From NCBI GenBank assembly GCA_009760855.2, contig WPIO01000001.1, positions 16,747,501 to 16,811,500 on the forward strand: a stretch of 64,000 nt of DNA, in the 5' to 3' direction. The position numbers and the translations under genes were made by a program. Below the pieces are notes generated by a model. It saw nothing but the letters and a program-made list of their open reading frames with translations. It made no database searches and was not told the DNA's origin. The stretch's first letter is position 1. Each line of letters opens with the position of its first letter. Of the stretch, positions 1 through 9,321 are shown in pieces. Source of the DNA: Cristatella mucedo (Eukaryota > Bryozoa > Phylactolaemata > Cristatellidae).

Positions 1-1815
1 GCATTAAATGAACTTGAACTCTCTATTGGAGATCGAAATGAAAGTCTTCACACAAAGCTAGCAGAGAGCTTCTGATAAGCATGACTGATGACCGCTCCAT
101 TCAGAGCCGTTCGAGAAACGTCAGCTACAAGACCGCTTGATACGTAATTAGAGCCGCGGTTAAATTTCAATGGATTTCGTACGCATCACCACTGCGATAT
201 AAAAAGTACCTTGAATTATTGTGTGATCTTTTCAACAGAGGCACGCGTCATTCACAGTGAGACCCTCTGATAAAGAACTTTCCGAGGGTCGCAATATGCA
301 TAGTTGCACGGGTTCAAGAGAGTGCGCTTATGAGACGTGCGGCTTCCCTCGATTAAGTCGCCATATAGCAGTCGGCTGTATTTCTCGCCAACAGTATGCA
401 TTTCTTGACCGTTTATGTGTATCTACATTTAACTACCGCTGAAAGACTATCAGAGAGTACGCATAAAGTAGTGATAATGCAACTCGCGCCATTCAACGAA
501 GCTTCGCTCGAGCTGTGCCGCACTGAAACGTCCCGCAGGTGTCGCTGCTAGAAGCAGTTCGGACTATGTCACGTGGCCACCGTGCCTCTCGATTGGTCTC
601 CACGAGCCGGTGTTTCGGTTTGATAAGGGCCAAGGATGTGTGCCCGAAGGGAGGCCGTGGATTCGATCTCTCGGGCGAAGGATGCAAGGCGTATCTTAGT
701 AAATACCTTAGAATACGGCGGTTTCTCTCGACATTTTTCGTAATTTGTAGCTGGATCACTGTCAGCCTCCACGTGATCTCACACGACAGCAAGTTGTCTC
801 TCTTCCCACAATTGAACGACGTCACGCGGCTACGCTTACTTTGTGATAGACCTCGAGGCTATTGATAACGAGCCCCGAACCCGTTTTACTTGCTGCTCCG
901 AGCATTTTATACCTGCTGAGCTGAGCTCAGCTGGTCAATGGTAGGCTACAGCTGTGGCGGCAAGCGGGCTTAGCTTCGCTTATCAATGGCATTCAATGTC
1001 ATGTCATTGCTTGCAAGTGAGCGATTGAAACGGCTTTCCGTGGTACGGGTGTTTAAGCGGCCGATAATGTTTTCATCCTACGGCCCGCTTCAGTCCGCCG
1101 CGTGCATTCTCCCCGTCCGCTGCATTCCAGACAGCGCTTGTCCACGTTAAGTTCTTTTCTCGACCAGTGCCATACTGTACACGGCGACTACGCTTAAAGT
1201 GTCAAATGACATCAATGACTGGAAGTGCGACAGTAAAGTTTCACGAGCTAGGAAAGACGCAGCCACGGTTGGTGCCATTGTCGGCGCAGCATTTTCCAGC
1301 CGAGAGCCTTGCTTTTAATTGCGCCGTTCACTCTAACGTCTACTCTGCGACGATGTGACCGAGACCGTAGCGGGTACAATCGCGCCGTCAGTAGCGTGAC
1401 GTCGCGAATGAGCCAATTAGCTCACGCACAATGATTTATTCAGAAAGTGTCGCAGCCTTGAGATGGACACTCCGCTGGCAATCAGATTTGACAAGACATT
1501 CAACGGCAGCAGGCTTTACCCTTTTAAGCATTTATAATTAGCTTTATATCGGCTCGTTTTATCGCATTACATCCGTAGCTCGATAGTCACTCGAGACACT
1601 TGGTGGTGTCAAGCGGAAATTAACCGTGATCACAGCGTTCTCTGTTTTGTGCTCGTGTCACAGGCATATGTGAGAAGCACGACTCGCTGTTAAGGTCATG
1701 GTCAGCTCGTAGCAGCCAAGCAGTTAGGCTCGTACTCCAAAGCCAGCGTGGGTTTATGGCAACAGGCACTATCACGAGACGATTATATAGCGTCACTTGA
1801 GCTAATAGTCCATTA
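1..1815. other. No gene resolved
   Basis: Mixed-composition sequence. Both strands hold open frames of about 110 codons around 490-865, overlapping each other; neither begins at a convincing start nor shows a recognisable motif. I see no repeat family, promoter plus signal exon, or splice pair that I would defend. Confidence 0.4.
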
Positions 1816-1817
1816 CC

Positions 1818-1905
1818 AAATGATAAAAATAATAACGTGCCATTTATATAGCGCCCTGCGAGAACTTAATCTCCATCCAGAAGCTTTACAATTCGCTGCA
1901 AGAGA
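1818..1905 (-). repeat. LINE A-type 3' tail fragment
   Basis: Read on the minus strand, this matches the 3' end shared by LINE A copies elsewhere in the window (the block around TAAGTTCTC...GGGCGCTATATAAA, then an AT-rich triplet-like run). Only the tail is present, so it is either a very short 5'-truncated LINE insertion or the end of an eroded SINE. Confidence 0.6.
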
Positions 1906-1949
1906 ATCGATACCAGTTTTTGATGAAATTTAGTATATATTTTTAATAC

Positions 1950-1951
<2 letters not shown>

Positions 1952-2046
<95 letters not shown>

Positions 2047-2055
2047 ATATATATA
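1952..2055. repeat. (AT)n microsatellite
   Basis: About 100 bp of almost pure AT dinucleotide, with one TTT interruption near 2032. It directly follows the short LINE-tail fragment. Confidence 0.97.
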
Positions 2056-3000
2056 GGGTCCTACGGTTCACTGGTTTGCCCACGCATTCTTTCCGAATTC
2101 TACACTGAATCCTGCAGATCTTCTGAGTTCTAATTCGGTAGCAATAATGCAGGAGTTCCCATCACAGTCACATAGGTCAAGGTTATGGATAAACATCATA
2201 CTGCAACAATTTTTAACCTTTAAAATCAGCTGCAACACGGCAGTCATAAATGAACAGAAATACTTGAATTGATTCTTGATCGTCACTGACGTCTGTCTTC
2301 TTGCGTCTGCTGTTGTCACGTGAACCGTGGCACCCTATGCTCAAGCAACATCTCCATAGTAACCATACGGTTTCCACAACCAGCACGTGACGTTCTCTAA
2401 GCAAAATCATCGCAAACGGATAACCGCAACAAAACCATATCGCTAGGCATGGTTATTTCAATTGGTAGAGCACACTATAAATACTGCTACGGCTGCACAC
2501 CGAGATATTCTTCAAAAGTGATTAGGGTATTTCTTTAAGTCGCTATCTTAGTATCGCCATAAATGCAGCGCTTCTTTAAACAGCCGAATGCTGGTCCTGA
2601 CTGGACTGAGCGTTTAAATCCCCAGCAGCTCTTCTGTTACGGAACTCTTCAGGTATAGACCACCTGGAATTAAGCTTAGGCGTGTAACTAGGCTAGCAGA
2701 ATACTTCCGGTCATGGCCCCTTCACAACGGCCTTTGTGCAGACTGAGGTGCTCGGCTGAGCCAAGTATGGCTGGTATTCGAGGGAGTGGACGAGAGTGGA
2801 GCGCAGCCCCACTCTCTACCAATGGGCATAGTCCACAAGACCAACTACCAGTGGTCGTTGCATCACTACAAATCAATTAGGAACTGGGAATTGTTCAAGT
2901 AATTTCAAACTGAAGGGCGACTGGAGGCCGTCTACCGATGAAATGAACGCCGAAAAAGCAATTTGGCCTTGAGCGGGGAGTTGTATCGCAACGTCTGGTT
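2056..3000. other. No gene resolved
   Basis: Nothing recognisable. There are a few short open frames on the minus strand (2068-2410, 2688-2876) without motifs, and an isolated TATAAA-like string near 2476 with no convincing first exon after it. Confidence 0.4.
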
Positions 3001-3002
3001 CG

Positions 3003-3125
3003 TCGTTGTTCGCCTAGGGGTGAGCTGCGTGCACTTTACGACTCAGGTCGTTGGTTCCAGTCCTGCAGCAAGCCATTAGTTATTGCCAGATGCCAGCGTC
3101 AGTGATAGCCACTAAGGCTAGTCAT
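3003..3125 (+). repeat. SINE B, old copy (tRNA-derived head)
   Basis: Aligns by eye along its length with the better-preserved SINE at 11094-11265: a divergent A box region, a B-box-like TTGGTTCCAGTCC, then the shared body ending GTGATAGCCACTAAGGCT. Older and more diverged than the 11 kb copy. Downstream, to about 3330, traces of the AATCAGC tail motif recur, so further fragments may be present. Confidence 0.6.
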
Positions 3126-3412
3126 CAGCCATTTAAATGTGGTTTTTGAATCAGCTGACCCTTACTTCTTTTTTTGCTCTGCGTGGTGAGATGCAGACTG
3201 TAACCTAATCAGCCATTGAGGCTATCTGCGACTTTAAACGCAGCGCTTTGAAGCCGCGGCTTTAAGCTTCCACTCGCGCGCTCGAGCCTAACTCCGATGC
3301 ACTGTGTGAATCAATTTATATAATAATAGTAATCGTAATAGTAATAATAACATCATAACAATAGTGCATAAGTATGGTTAAAGGTAATATACACAGTGTC
3401 TACATGTAAATA

Positions 3413-3575
3413 TGGTTTGTCCCAGCGGTTAAGGCGCTCACCCCGACCAAGGTCAAAGTGAATGTATTTGATGGCCGAGGTCATGGGCTCGAGCTACAAA
3501 GCATAAGTGAAGCGGCTGAATAGATATTAACTTCTCTCAAGGTGCTACACAAATGTATTATATTTATTTTATGTT
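3413..3575 (+). repeat. SINE A, tRNA-derived with LINE-like tail
   Basis: The head contains a polymerase III A box (AGCGGTTAAGGCGCTCA) and a B box (GGGCTCGAG) about 55 bp apart, as in tRNA-derived SINEs. The body ends in a stretch resembling the LINE A 3' tail (TTAACTTCTCTCAAGGTGCTACACAAATG) followed by a TTAT-rich end. A second copy lies on the minus strand at 57545-57690. It cannot be a tRNA gene because no acceptor stem closes. Confidence 0.75.
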
Positions 3576-3577
3576 AG

Positions 3578-4345
3578 TGGTAGCATGCACGGTGTCAGCA
3601 CGCATCAGGACACAAGGGAAAGTCACAAGGCCTACTAAATGCTGTGAGAAATCGGTGCGTTTTGTAGCTTCTTTTTGAATTCCGCCAAGTCAGGGGATGT
3701 CGTGAAGTCTGTCGAGAGCAAGCTCCAGGCTTTTGTTGCCCACGAAATAAAGGCTCGGTCTCCAAACGACTTACGATTCATCCGAGGAATAGCTAAACAA
3801 TTTGTCAGAAAAGCGGGCGGTATGATGCCTATCCTGGCGGGTGAATAGTCCTGATAGGTAATAGTGATAATAACAATACATTTTTTATAGTGCCCTCAGA
3901 GAACTCAAAATCTTTCTAACCACTTTACATTTGCTGCCTTGTCGAGGGCGTGTCGAAACCTTCCTCCTTTGCCCCGCCGCACCCTCCAGCTGCGGGAAGG
4001 TTCGAGAAAGCCTCGAGATCCTGTGGCCCGCCCGCTGGCACGCGCCTCGTGCAGCGGTTGTCGGCTGCAGCCGCAGAATGGAGGAATATAAAAGTGAGTG
4101 ACAAAGCATTGAAGTCAATGCGCTACTCGATTGGAAGCCTGTACAGGTCTGCGAGAAATGATGCAATGTGGCAGCTGCCACGCTCACGCCAGACAACTGG
4201 TTGCACGGGCCGGTAAACCAGCAAGCTGTGAATTACAGAAGTCGAGACGGGATGTCACAAATACGTTAACAATTTGGATGCTGTATCCCTATCTAAGCAA
4301 GCCCAAATTTTAGGAATGTTATGTAGCAGAAACTAGGCAGACTCG
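3578..4345 (-). mobile_element. LINE A copy, 5'-truncated, interrupted
   Basis: Minus-strand remnant of the L2/CR1-like LINE that recurs throughout the window. The part at 3578-3857 matches the 3' UTR and last coding segment, and 4079-4345 matches the preceding coding segment (the region after the reverse transcriptase, with the [19 protein letters not shown] block). Between them lies an unrelated 220-bp insert. Many substitutions and frame breaks show an old, dead copy. Confidence 0.8.
3858..4078 (-). mobile_element. Insertion inside LINE A ending in its own LINE tail
   Basis: A block that splits the surrounding LINE exactly where intact copies are continuous (compare 43490-43540). On the minus strand it starts with about 130 bp of GC-rich sequence and ends with a complete LINE A-type 3' tail (AAATGTAAAG...CTCTGAGGGCACTATAAAAA) and a TTATTATCA-like run. 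This is the layout of a SINE or chimaeric retrocopy that used the LINE tail for mobilisation. No clear pol III boxes are visible in the head. Confidence 0.55.
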
Positions 4346-4560
4346 ACTATAGAGCTGATGTGGTAGCATATAGTAAATTATAAGTTGTGTGCCAAGCTGC
4401 AATCTTCACGCCAGCTGCGACCAGAGAGCGACTAGAGAGAGAAAGTGAGAGAGCGTATCACCGCACGACTTTCGCCGGTACCGGAAAGTGTAGGGAAAGC
4501 CTCCACGAGTGGTCCGCCGCTGGCGCCGGCGCTGCGTCCGTAGAGTGACCTGGGAGTGAG

Positions 4561-4697
4561 ACAAGAGAGAGAGCGAGATAGGAGAGAGAAGGGAGAGAGG
4601 AGAGAGAGAGAGAGTGGAGAGAGATAAGAGAGAGAGAGAGGAGAGAGAGAGAGGAGAGAGAGAGGTGAGAGAGGAGAGAGATAGAGAGAAAGAGAGA

Positions 4698-4748
<51 letters not shown>
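4561..4748. repeat. (GA)n microsatellite
   Basis: About 190 bp of imperfect GA repeat, purine-only on the plus strand. Serine/leucine-rich and arginine/glutamate-rich open frames across it are repeat artefacts. Confidence 0.97.
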
Positions 4749-4749
<1 letters not shown>

Positions 4750-4865
4750 TAGCGAGAGTGTGTGGCCACGTGGGGTGCGAAAGAAGAGAGGTTGAGCGAA
4801 GCTTGCAAATGACCGCTGCGTATAAGACGAATGACGATGGTGGATTTATCGACGGTTGGAAATGA

Positions 4866-4935
4866 ATATAATTCGTTCGTATAGCGCCCAAAGAGAAATT
4901 AATCGCCATCCTGGCGCTTCGCATGTACCACGGTG
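4866..4935 (-). repeat. LINE A-type 3' tail fragment
   Basis: Tail-only match on the minus strand (CGTATAGCGCCCAAAGAG and following bases on the plus strand). Probably a heavily truncated LINE or the end of a SINE. Confidence 0.55.
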
Positions 4936-6260
4936 TTCTTTCTCGAGAAAAGGTGACGTGCCACCTTGACGTCGGTCATTAAAGGCGAGCCCCTTAACCC
5001 CTGCGCCAAATCAGGGTAGGGCCGGTAGGAGTGCTGCGTAAAAAATATGCCAGAATGTAATCTCTGGGAGCGGTTTAATCAGCTACATAAATTAGAGGTA
5101 GAAAAGAGGCTAGAGTATTCCGCGCTCCGTTGCGACCTTTCGCGTCCTTGGCGTCGGCTTGCCCGCTCGGAACGCTATTATTGGAGTATGGGACGTTCGC
5201 AAGCGTCCAGGTCAATGGGTCTAATAGAGACGGCCCGGCTAGATTTCAAGCCGCGCGGTACCTCAGCTCGGGTCGATAACCGCCATGGCCACGGAATCGC
5301 GCGTTGCTGGGTTGGCTTTGGCCATGCGCATACGTAAATAGAAGCTGCAATTAGCCGACGCTAGCTGGTTAGCTGGCCGGGGACGCGTGAGTAAATGTGC
5401 ACACAGATTAGCGCAGCCGCTAAACGCGGGGAGCGAGTGAAAGCTACTCCCTGCCGACGTCACTACATCCCCTGACTCGATGGTCTTTTTGAAAGAAGCT
5501 AAAAATCCACCTGTTCCTCTCTGCATCCGCCACCGGGTCTGCTGCGATTGCCCTTGCAGTTCGCATGCGCTTGCTCATGCTGCGCATATTATCGGCGACC
5601 AATTGACATGCTTCTGTTGCGTCATATGTAGAGTGCTGCCAAAAAATCGATACGACTATCTTAGTGCGAAATGCAAATTTCACTTTCATTGTTCGTACTA
5701 AGAGCGAGTGCGCGCGCACGACTAGAGATCGCCGCGCCTAGCGCGCCACTAACTGGCTCGTCGAATTAACTGAAGGCCAGCAGGTTCCCCCGGCTGAAGG
5801 CCGCGATTGGCGTGCCTGCGCCTCACGCACAGCGTGAGCATCAATTCTGGCGACTCTGACGACGAGTCCACTCTCAGCGGCGACCGGCACGGCACGACCG
5901 GCACTACACGAGACCGTGCGGGCCCGAACCGCACCGCTACGTCTCGCTCTCCTCGGAACTGGGAGTCGCAATATTATTACAAAACAATTAAACCAAAGAG
6001 TCGGCAATATCAATGCTGCCACTCCAATTGCGTCGTTGTCCCCGGCACGCACAGCGCCTCGAAAGTTGCAGATCGTCCCTTAAACTGAAGATTCGGGCGC
6101 GTGCGGAGCACGGTGAACTTTGCCTGCATCTCACTCAGCCAAACTCGCTCAACCTCGTGTCGTCCTTGACCTACCCGACTTGTCTAGCCTCCACTCTGAC
6201 ACGCGGTCCAATCTGAGCCCGTCGAAGTGTGACCTGAGCACTTTGTAACGCAAGCGCAAC
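4936..6260. other. GC-rich intergenic sequence, no confident gene
   Basis: Holds a possible SINE B tail around 5035-5095 (GGTTTAATCAGCTAC) and several overlapping open frames on both strands at 5260-5720 and 5740-6090. None shows a promoter, signal peptide and splice donor together. A Kozak-like ATG at 5284 opens only 17 codons. Confidence 0.35.
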
Positions 6261-6262
6261 AT

Positions 6263-6691
6263 TCAAAGACGCCTTCTTCGACTGCTGCGAGCAGCTATGA
6301 AGACAGACTCTAAGACGATTTCAGCGGCAATGTCAACCAATCGGACAGCAGCCTCTTGCAATTGATTGCAGTAGCTTCGCGGACGCAGAATGGGAGGGGG
6401 CGCACGCGCGTCCCTACTTTTACGCTTTCGAGGCTTCGCGAAGCGCTGCTCGCTGTGTGGCTCACCAGCGCTGACCGCGCTCTGCGGACCCGAGTCGTTG
6501 CGCTCTTCTTTCGGCTGGGCGTCGATCTTGCGTGGGGTATCGATATCGATCTCCATGGCGACTGGACTATAGCGGAGCTCTGGCACTGCCTTCGTAAATG
6601 CAGCGCCCTCCGCGATTGAGCCGCATTTCAGCTTCGACAGCAGCCGGCTCGCGCCTGCCTCTAAAGTGGACGGTGACCATCTTGGCTGCAC
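6263..6691 (-). CDS. Hypothetical basic protein, 142-codon frame
   Basis: One of the longest open frames in the window not explained by a repeat. Function unknown. From the first Met the frame covers 142 residues; a second Met about residue 46 begins an acidic stretch (EIDIDTPRK), followed by a Lys/Arg-rich segment (KPRKRKSRD) that could be a nuclear localisation signal, then a helix-prone C-terminal part rich in Ala, Val, Leu and Glu and ending in five consecutive Arg plus Leu. No recognised domain. The upstream flank on this strand holds two hairpins (6749-6791, 6832-6858). The island is GC-rich and the opposite strand also has frames of 60-87 codons, so chance openness cannot be excluded; if real it could be one exon of a larger gene. 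Confidence 0.35.
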   Translation of the reverse strand: MQPRWSPSTLEAGASRLLSKLKCGSIAEGAAFTKAVPELRYSPVAMEIDIDTPRKIDAQPKEERNDSGPQSAVSAGEPHSEQRFAKPRKRKSRDARAPPPILRPRSYCNQLQEAAVRLVDIAAEIVLESVFIAARSSRRRRL

Positions 6692-6748
6692 CGCCCAGGC
6701 AGCGCGTATGAACGGGCTAATACGGCGGGGTTTGTTCGTAGGGCCAGC

Positions 6749-6791
6749 GCTCTATCCTGCTATGGGCTCAGCGCCCATAGCAGGATAGAGC
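6749..6791. repeat. Perfect 19-bp inverted repeat (hairpin 1)
   Basis: Arms 6749-6767 (GCTCTATCCTGCTATGGGC) and 6773-6791 are exact reverse complements, separated by 5 bases. It could fold as DNA or RNA. The inner core CTGCTATGGGC is repeated in hairpin 2 about 60 bp downstream. Confidence 0.9.
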
Positions 6792-6831
6792 AGGCGGTGA
6801 GCTGGCTCGGTGCCAAACGTAGCCGCATTAG

Positions 6832-6858
6832 CTGCTATGGGCACTGTGCCCATAGCAG
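6832..6858. repeat. Perfect 12-bp inverted repeat (hairpin 2)
   Basis: Arms 6832-6843 (CTGCTATGGGCA) and 6847-6858 are exact reverse complements with a 3-base loop. They share the core CTGCTATGGGC with hairpin 1, so the two are related by duplication or are two copies of one mobile or protein-binding motif. Confidence 0.9.
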
Positions 6859-6987
6859 AAAGCGAGTTCAATCTGTAAATAAATGACGCCATCTCTCTTG
6901 GAACGAACGGGTGAACGTTCGCCGTCGCCTCTGTAAATTGGTGCGACGAGAGTTTCCACTGCGGCGGCGCTCGCCATAGCGGCGTCG

Positions 6988-7066
6988 CTCGCTGCTTCGC
7001 CAGCATTAGACCGCATTAGACTTAGCATTAGCCAGCATTAGACTCGCTGCTTCGCCAGCATTAGAC
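6988..7066. repeat. Short direct repeats (24-bp unit and GCATTAG units)
   Basis: The unit CTCGCTGCTTCGCCAGCATT plus AGAC occurs at about 6988-7011 and again at about 7043-7066. Between them GCATTAG recurs several times. A local tandem duplication immediately upstream of the candidate gene at 7076. Confidence 0.8.
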
Positions 7067-7075
7067 AGCCGACGG

Positions 7076-7803
7076 ATGCCAATTTTGTCACGTGCACTTC
7101 CTTTTGCTACGGCGCTTCTCTGCATTGCCCTTCAGTAAGTAAATCTGAATGAAAGTGAATGTTTGCACCAATTCGCCGCGGGTGAGCGAATGCTCGGTGG
7201 CCTTTCAATGCCGTGCGCACTGCCTGGCGGAGGGATACGGGTGCCGGGCGTAGCGTAATCCTGCCGCGGCTTAGTCACTCTCGCGGGCAGCGGCACTAGA
7301 AAGCCGCGCGGTCATGAAATTTGAGCTTTGCGGCCTTCAATGCCAGAGGTCATGCGCTACTAGGCGTATTGCTGAAATGCGACCCGGACGACTCACCATC
7401 TCTGTTTGACACGTGTGGCAATCAATAATCTTTGGGCAGCGATCCTAACTTCTCATAGGCGGCGTGGCCGCATTGCAAACGCGGCATAGCGACAGACAGG
7501 AGGCTAGCATCCGACTCTCATGGTACGACGGACGGCAGAAGCTAAGGCAGAGCGCTCAGTGAAACGCAGCCAGCTCGCCACGAGCACGCGCTGCCGCCGC
7601 GAGTTCTTTCTTTTTCGCTAAAATACGCTTTGCACGTAGCCACGTCGCGTAGTCGGCTGGGCGCCTCTGACTAAGAGGTGTCGGAGGTTATTTTTTGCCC
7701 CTGTTTAAGTGCAAAGGTCACTCCGCTCCCTGCTAGTTTCGTGCGGCAGATGCGGCCAGGCAACTGCGTAGCTGCGGTGTCTTCCTTCAGAAGTTCACCT
7801 TAG
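7076..7803 (+). CDS. Candidate small secreted peptide, two exons
   Basis: Exon 1 (7076-7134) begins with ATG and codes a short, hydrophobic, signal-like N-terminus (SRALPFATALLCIAL). It stops at a consensus donor GTAAGT at 7135, after which the frame hits TAA at once. A good acceptor follows at 7709: a CTGACTAAG branch-point-like string near 7668, then a pyrimidine run and AAG. Joining there (phase 2) keeps the frame open for about 30 more codons to TAG at 7801, including one Cys. The product would be about 50 residues. No TATA box is seen upstream and no homologue is recognised. The exon pairing is inference; another acceptor near 7790 is also possible. Confidence 0.3.
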
Positions 7804-8045
7804 CGCCAGGGTCGGAGGTGCCTGAGCGCGCGTTCGCCGCCGCCGCTTCAGACGCGAAAGACGCGCCGGCGGCCGCGCAGCAATCTCGAGTCCGAGAGTA
7901 GTCGATGGGCGCCGGCGGCGAGGCCCCGGCCGCAGCCTCCCACCGCGAGCGGCCGAGGCCTCGTATGCGCCAACTGCTTCCAGTGTGCTGTGCTGCTCCC
8001 AGGGGAGCTCTGGAGTGGGTGAGTGTGCAAGCGACCACACCTCTG

Positions 8046-8345
8046 ATGCACAGATGTAATGCATCTCCGTCTGTAACTTCACAAAGTCATAAAGACCATG
8101 CGGGTGTTACGCAGGAGAGTTTTTTATAGCGCACTCACAGCCTAAGCGGCTTTCGGTACGCATTCGGTAGCCAACAGACTTCGTCTCACGAAATAGTCAG
8201 GAGAGCAGTTGAGGTAGTGAGTAGCATAGAAGTAGCAGCTCAGGACCGCTGAAAAGGATGTGCCATAGTCGACAGTAGGAGAGTAGTTGTCGTTAACCAA
8301 GGCGTCTTCGTAGGCCTTTCGCTCTGAGGACAACTTCACTGAGGA
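8046..8345 (-). mobile_element. LINE B 3' end fragment
   Basis: Minus-strand copy of the 3' end of the second LINE family. It matches 12735-13077 (same strand) and the plus-strand copy at 29640-29935, including the GCATTCGGTAGCCAACAGA block and the terminal CACATAGTCTTTGTG-like region. Only the last 300 bp are present; the coding part is missing. Confidence 0.75.
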
Positions 8346-8477
8346 GAGACTTTCTCATATCACTGTAGTGCATTCTTTCATCCGACTAATTGTGGACCCT
8401 GATTACAGCTCCATTCACCATATGCAACGACAACTACTCTCCTACTGCCGACTACGGCACATCCTTTTCAGCGGTTC
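8243..8477. repeat. Inverted duplication within LINE B sequence
   Basis: The segment 8243-8294 of the LINE B fragment reappears in reverse complement at 8426-8477 with only a few mismatches, around a spacer of about 130 bp. The two arms are the same piece of the element in opposite orientations, so this is an inverted duplication rather than two complementary halves of one insertion. Confidence 0.8.
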
Positions 8478-8814
8478 CGCCGCTGCGGTGACGGCGGCTT
8501 CGCGAGGGCTGCACGCTGCAGGGCGCGCGACTGAGCGCTGCCAAAGAGCGCCGAACGAGCGAGCGGCGGCGCCGAGGATGCGTCGGAACGCAGCGGATGC
8601 GCTACCTTCGAGCCGTCCGAGTCTTCGCAGGCTCTGAAGCTTCGTAGAGGGGTCATGAGCGTCATGAGCGGGTCAGCTTTTTCGGACGTGCCGAGTTGGC
8701 GTCGACTGGCCCGCAGCGGACGTGATTTCACCCATTCCACAGAAGGCGAGAGCGGGCAGAACGATCACCTAGCGGGTGGGCGTAGCCGCAGCGAGATGCC
8801 GCCTACGATCGCCG

Positions 8815-8821
8815 TATAAAT
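8815..8821 (+). promoter_or_regulatory. TATA box of gene 1
   Basis: TATAAAT at 8815, about 92 bp upstream of the chosen ATG (8907). A start site about 30 bp downstream would give a 5' leader of roughly 60 bp. Confidence 0.7.
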
Positions 8822-8906
8822 GCTCTCCACAAGCCACCGAGGATGGCAGTGAAGCAGCGAGTGCTGGCAGCAGTCGCAGCAGCAGCCGACAGCCGGAAGA
8901 GGCGAA

Positions 8907-9198
8907 ATGCGACGCTCGGTGGAAGGTGGCGCTCGTGCTAGTCGCGAAGATCCTGCAGCCGTTCTGCGAATTTTGCTGCTCGCTTTGGCAGTGGGCCTGT
9001 GCGAGGCGGCGGGTAAGGAAATGGCTGCGCTCGCCTCCTCTTTCCCTCTTTGAGCGAATGTCCCACCTTTTATTCCTCGTTCTTTCGCTCTTCTTTTTGT
9101 TTAAGCCATTTTCTCTCCGCACATGCACATACACGCACGAACGCATGCGCACACGCTGCCTCTGTCTGCTAACCGGAACTCATTCTTTCTTCGTTCCC

Positions 9199-9257
<59 letters not shown>

Positions 9258-9284
9258 ATCTCTCTCTGTCATCTCTCTCTCTCT

Positions 9285-9321
<37 letters not shown>

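Noticed and set aside
4406..4924. 172-codon minus frame rich in Ser and Leu
   Set aside because: It is the translation of the GA/CT microsatellite at 4561-4748 plus flanks.
5284..5337. ATG in strong Kozak context followed by a GTAAAT donor-like site
   Set aside because: Only 17 codons, the leader is not clearly a signal peptide, and the donor is weak.
7905..8018. 38-codon frame ending at GTGAGT
   Set aside because: It has no TATA box and no hydrophobic leader, and LINE B begins about 30 bp later; chance in GC-rich DNA is likely.
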